Below, one piece after another: positions 59,359-64,000 of a DNA stretch of 64,000 nt. Every line of letters starts with the position of its first letter. The stretch's first letter is position 1. A program made the translations under genes and the position numbers. The stretch is from Monosiga brevicollis MX1. Taxonomy: Eukaryota; Opisthokonta; Choanoflagellata; Craspedida; Salpingoecidae. The stretch covers positions 62,261 through 126,260 of the forward strand of contig NW_001865045.1 in the NCBI RefSeq assembly GCF_000002865.3. The letters are read 5' to 3'. The notes beneath the pieces were generated by a model that had not been told where the DNA came from, ran no database searches, and was given only the letters and a program-made list of their open reading frames with translations.

Positions 59359-62239
59359 ATGGCAGCGGCCTATCGAAGAATACCCCACATCATGGCCAAG
59401 GCAGGCAACCCCCGGCCCGTCGTCGTCTGGTTTCGCAATGACCTCCGCGTACATGACAACGAAGTGCTTCTCCAAGCCGCCAAGGTATGCTCCTTCGCTG
59501 CCCACTGACGTTTATTCAAGCGTGTTGAGAACCCCCGACGAGCTGGCGACCCCATCACACCATCTTTTCAACCCCCAACCGCAAACCTCTGCACATAGGC
59601 CAGCCACAATCATGTCGTGCCAGTCTACTGCTTTGACATCCGTCAAGTTGGACCCAGCGCCAAGTCCAGGTCAAGCCAAACAGAGCCCCGGTGCTATCGC
59701 CACCCAGGGGCCCGAGTACTCACTTGTGATCACCCACCGCTCACGCAGATGTGGCCAATTTCCCAAGTGTGGTCGACCCCGCGCAAGATTTCTGATCGAA
59801 TCCGTTGACGACCTCCGCACCCGCTTGCAAGAGCTCGGTAGTGGCTTGGTCGTACGCACCGGCCTGCCTGAGGAGGAGGTGGCCCGAGTGGCCGCACAGG
59901 TCGGCGCAACACAGGTCTTCGCTCATCAGGAGGTGTGCTCGGAAGAAGTGGCAGCAGAGCATCGCCTCAAGCGCCAGCTTGAGGTTCCCCTCTCCCTTCA
60001 CTGGGGTGCCGTCACCCTCTGTCACCTCGATGACCTGGACTTTGGCCCCCGGTGCAAGCACCTGCCATCCGTGTTCACCCAATTTCGCAAGCGCGTCGAA
60101 GCCGACATGCATGTGCGCCCCGTAGTGGCCGCACCTGCGCGCCTCGCCCCGCTCCCATCCGATCTGGAGCTTGGCTCCATTCCCACCGTCGAGGACCTCT
60201 GCCCAGGCCAGCATGTCCTTGCACAGGTACGCCTGCTCGACTGCTGCCTCGCCCACCCTGACAGCACGCGTGTCTCTCAAGAGAACCAGCCTTTTGTATA
60301 TCGGCAGAGTGAAGAGGAGCCAGATGAACGCGCCGTCCTGCCTTTCAAAGGCGGAGAGACCGCCGCCCGCGCGCGACTGCAGTACTATCTTTGGGAGAGC
60401 AATCTCCTCGCCAGGTGTGTTGGGCGCAACTGGAACAACTGCTATTCGGCACACTGTCTTCCCCTGCCCTGGCCTGATCATTGCTTCATGGATCGTTGCA
60501 TGCTTTTCTGCTCTCAGCTACAAGGACACACGCAACGGACTTGTGGGAGGTGACTACTCGAGCAAGTTTAGCCCGTGGTTGGCTCATGGCAACCTCACCG
60601 CCCGATGGATCTATCACGAGGTACGATCCTGATGCATTTTGTTTTATTGTTCGCTTGTTTGTTGTTTGTTTGTAAAAAAAAAGGAGCAATCGTGTTTCTC
60701 AAGGCGTGTCCAACGGCCTAGGTCAAGCGCTATGAGCAGGAGCGCACGGAGAACACGAGCACCTACTGGCTCATCTTCGAGCTCTTGTGGCGAGACTACT
60801 TTCGCTTCGTCGCACTGCAGCACGGCACTGCCATTTTCAAGCCAGGTCAGCAGCACTTCTCTCTTGGATGGGCGCTGCCACCGGAACTCGATCAGCCTCA
60901 CTGCCGCTCATGCCCATCAAAGGGGGGGTACAACACAAGGATGTGCCCTGGCGCCACAGTCCCGCAGACTTTGAGGCTTGGCAAAATGGGCAGACTGGCT
61001 TTCCGTTTATCGACGCCAACATGCGGGAGCTGGCAAAAACTGGCTTCATGAGCAACCGTGGACGACAAAACGTGGCGTCGTTTCTGACAAAGGTTAGCCT
61101 GCCCGCAGTCATTGCTCTTCTCTTCTTCTTCTTCTGCTTCGTTTCCCGTGCATGTAGGCCTGGCCTCTCGATCGTATGGTCCTTTCCCTTTTGACACCGC
61201 GATCCAAGTTCCCTCGTTCTTCTTGGTATCTTACCTGTACTGTCCAGCTCAAACCATACCATGTGGCTTGTCTCGCTCCTCTTACGCGCCCAGGATCTGC
61301 AAATCGACTGGCGCTTGGGTGCCGAGTGGTTTGAGACGCTGTTGTTGGACCATGATCCCTGCAGTAACTATGGTGCGCCTCCTCGCCCAGGCACCAATGC
61401 TCTCAAATTTGTGTGCAATGATGTTCCGACAACGTGGTGGCTAACTGCATCAATGCCATTTCTCCCCTCAGGCAATTGGAACTATGCTGCTGGCGTTGGC
61501 AACGATCCCCGACAAGGCCGGCATTTCAATGTCATCAAGCAAGGTCTGCATGTCACAAACACTTGCATCCAGTGCTTCGGACAAATCCCTTGATGCCCAT
61601 TTCTGCTGCACCAGCCTCACTCGACTCACGTGTGCACCAGCCAAAACCTACGACCCAACGGCTGAGTACGTGCATCTTTGGGTCCCCGAGCTACGTGGCT
61701 TGGATGCACCGCAAGCACACGTCCCCTTCAAGGTTGGTCGATCTGACACAGCCGGTTGCAATTACACATACACGTCGGGCCTGATGGATATCGGACTTTC
61801 CATAAACAGTTGAGCTCAGAAGAGCTGGCCCAGGCCAACATACAACTCGGAAGCACCTATCCCCGACCCGTGGTGGATCGCTTGGATGGCGGGCGTTTGC
61901 CTCTCAAGGTACGTGACGAAACAGCATATGGCCCGCATGTGCAACTGCCCCAGCAAGGACTCATCAAAATGATCCTGTTTGACACTCTTTTCACAGGACT
62001 TTCATGGTAGCAAGCCCTTTTCAGGGCCCGGCTGGATGAAGCAGGGGCAGAAGGATCACGGACGCGGGGCTGATCGCAAGAGGCAAGGGAAGACCAAAGG
62101 AGGTGGCCATGCGTCGGATGCAGCCGACAGAAAGCCACATCCTGAAGGTTCTTCGGCCCATGAAAACCCAGGGCGGCACTCAAGCCACGCTCCAAGAGGC
62201 AAACGTGCCGGCAAGCGCGTGCAAGGGGCATGGGCTTGA
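59359..62239 (+). CDS. CRY-DASH cryptochrome/photolyase
   Basis: FAD blue-light photoreceptor family. DASH members repair cyclobutane dimers, mainly in single-stranded DNA. Twelve exons (59359-59484, 59599-59669, 59749-60226, 60308-60414, 60518-60620, 60722-60845, 60923-61092, 61294-61372, 61472-61543, 61641-61732, 61810-61908, 61997-62239) sum to 1764 bases, 587 residues; a start at 59392 would give 576. Photolyase domain: [37 protein letters not shown] domain: [92 protein letters not shown], and YVHLWVPEL. These blocks are specific to DASH. The C-terminus is a basic Gly/Lys/His-rich tail of about 60 residues ([20 protein letters not shown]), possibly nucleic-acid binding. Confidence 0.95.
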
Positions 62240-62451
62240 GTCAAGTCTGGACGCATGCCAACACCGTTCTCTCAACCAACTATTTGCGCTGCGTTTCCTC
62301 CTCAACCAGTTGACCCTCGACTGTGCTTTTATCTGTTGTCGCTATGGATGTATGCCCAACGGTCTAAATAAATTATCATGAGTAATGAAAGACTTGAAAC
62401 TCAAAAAAACGGAATGTGAGAAGCCCGCTTCATGGCTAGTCATGGCTAGCA
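62240..62451. other. convergent spacer
   Basis: Short 3'-to-3' region containing AATAAA-like sequence (CTAAATAAATTATC, 62364-62377) suited to CRY-DASH 3' processing. Confidence 0.5.
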
Positions 62452-64000
62452 CTACTCGCGCAGATGTAGCACGTGGCGCAGGGTTGCGGCGGCACGAATG
62501 TCAAGTTGTACATGACCGAGGGGAATTTCCCCGGGAGCCGGCTCGGCCGAGGCAAAAAGGGGAATGTGCTCATCTTCAATATCCTTGCCCGAAGCAAGAA
62601 TGTGTTCCAGGTCCACGGCGGCCCAACCCACCGTCTCGCATGGGGTCACGGCATCTACACACGCACATGCGCTATCAGCTGGCGGATCGTGACTTGATGC
62701 TCAGATAATTTGAGCGCCAGATAGAGACTGTTACGTACCATCCTCTGGTGGCTCGCTTACAAGTTCAAAATATATCACATACGAGCTCTACCCAATTTTG
62801 CGGCAGGAAATGAGTTTGAGCCGGGCTGCACACACACACACACACACACACACGTGTGACGCTGTTGTAAAAGTACATCAAGCTACGTACAAAGCGCTTG
62901 ATCTGCTTGACAATGGTGCGCAGCATCTTCATGGAGGCATCTCCGCCCACCTCTGACTCAGCCTGGCGCTCGGCGCCATCAAAGTTAAATTGCAACTGCC
63001 AAAGCAAGATACAAGCATGAGCGTGTGCTGGACGAGCTCGGCACTCAAACCAATTGCGACGATGCAGTGCTGCAGCAAACCTGAAACTGAAAGTCGACTG
63101 GATGCCCTGTGGTAGGCTTTGGCAAGGAGACTGGGGTTTCTAACAACCGTGAATCCACGTGGGGGAGCTCATAACTGGAAGCACATTGTCGGGATGATAC
63201 ATGATATGCACCATGTGAGTGGCGGCTTCTCAGCTCGCAAGTTTTGTGTCGCGCCACATCATCGTAATCACACCTGAAGAAAAGATTATGAATGTTGGGA
63301 TCGGTGACCACGGGCGAGTTCACGTCCAGCTGAAGCCTGCAGCATCAAAAGATTTGATGAAGGGGAAAAAAAAAAAAAAAAAAAAGGCGCAAAAGTTGCA
63401 CAAGAGTCATGATTCTCAAGAGAGCAACCGCAGACGGCGTACTGGTGAATGGCAATGGTCAAGGGTGGCGCTGTTTTGATCTTGCTGGACCGTTTGCCCG
63501 TGCTGTTTGCTGAAGTGCCACTACAGGCGAGGCAATGTCAGAGGATTAGCACCAAATGTAGAAGATGGCATGAGCAACTCCGAGAACAATCCAACCGAAG
63601 CGGTCTGCACACTGGCCACTTACGTTGTAGCCCCTGTATCGGAGTTGCCCAGTCCTCGTTCATGGGGCACGGCCAGATGACCCGTGTCGCCCATCGGCTC
63701 CGCATCCTCGGGCACAGGCGAGAGGGGTTGATGGCCCCGTGTCTGCCCCTCTAAATCAAGCAATGCACGCGCGGGCTCCTGCATCTTTTCTGGGCTGGGC
63801 GATCGCGGCTTGGGCGCTTCCGAGGGGGGGTTAGTGAGGGCTGCCGACTGAGACTGGCGATCTGGCAGCACCGGCGTCTCAGTTGAGGCAGGCTCGGGTT
63901 GAGTAACATCGCGCTCCTCTGCAGGCGGATCAGCGACCGGAGCGACCACGACTTTGGCCTGCAACGGGCGCGAAGGCGGCGAATCCTGGTCCAACGGCGC
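62452..64000 (-). CDS. unrecognised protein, 3' part
   Basis: Runs off the right edge. Going 5' to 3' on the minus strand, the first visible exon (about 63995-63625) is Pro/Ser/Glu-rich and disordered (PKPRSPSPEKMQEPARALLD). An exon around 63327-63260 reads NSPVVTDPNIHNLFF, and one around 63200-63080 reads SYELPHVDSRLLETPVSLPK. The next (63000-62890) reads NFDGAERQAESEVGGDASMK then MLRTIVKQIKRF. The last exon reads CETVGWAAVDLEHILASGKD, IEDEHIPLFASAEPAPGEIP and ends LRHVLHLRE. The last exon resembles the end of a C2-like beta-sandwich, but I cannot name the family. A (CA)n run (62829-62852) lies in an intron and a 20-base poly-A run at 63366-63385. Confidence 0.5.

Noticed and set aside
59438-60553. 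Single 371-codon frame at the photolyase locus
   Set aside because: It overlaps CRY-DASH exons but includes introns; splicing at 59484/59599, 59669/59749 and later sites gives the family sequence instead.

Overview
The window is a stretch of intron-dense, GC-rich eukaryotic nuclear DNA. Most genes are split into 3 to 13 short coding exons by GT-AG introns of roughly 60-250 bases, with a few GC-AG introns. Gene density is about one per 2.5-3 kb. The gene set mixes general eukaryotic machinery with families typical of animals and their closest relatives: a PKC, a C1-domain tyrosine phosphatase, a Myc-like bHLH-zipper, BTG/Tob, CELF and a GALC-type GH59 enzyme. A choanoflagellate such as Monosiga fits best. 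That is inference, because there is no rRNA or other marker here. No virus-like element, transposon, tRNA, rRNA or CRISPR array was seen. A 50-base N run at 23243-23292 is an assembly gap.

Layout. 1-106 (-): 5' end of a FolD/MTHFD gene. 2349-4891 (+): PKC without a C2 domain. 5867-7297 (+): METTL18-type histidine methyltransferase. 7392-8502 (-): METTL7/OMS1-like methyltransferase. 8831-10011 (+): unknown. 10572-12206 (-): CELF. 13419-15760 (-): IST1. 16343-17892 (-): unknown. 18225-22102 (-): ATG7. 22654-23607 (+): unknown, across the gap. 25158-27064 (+): Myc-like factor. 27646-30291 (-): unknown type I membrane protein. 30901-32403 (-): RRP4. 32934-35294 (-): intracellular beta-helix protein. 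37075-38383 (+): DCP1-like. 38668-42175 (-): C1-PTP-C1 phosphatase. 43841-45677 (+): CAPZ alpha. 46964-47749 (-): BTG/Tob. 49800-53054 (+): GALC. 53523-55691 (-): BRX1. 55998-57316 (+): unknown, probably mitochondrial. 57825-58794 (-): GINS3/PSF3. 59359-62239 (+): CRY-DASH. 62452-64000 (-): 3' part of an unknown gene.

For about fifteen genes I placed every splice junction by hand and the summed exon lengths are an exact multiple of three. Together with the family matches this makes those models fairly firm. Start codons and 5' non-coding exons are less certain.

Themes. Many divergent gene pairs are separated by long CT/GA microsatellites, usually with the CT strand as the sense strand of a downstream gene. 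A short motif, TCTGACA followed by A/T, recurs in these start-proximal spacers. Four genes act in mRNA decay (CELF, RRP4, DCP1, BTG/Tob). ATG7 and IST1 are endomembrane factors. The C2-less PKC and the C1-PTP-C1 phosphatase are lipid-responsive signalling proteins with non-standard domain layouts.
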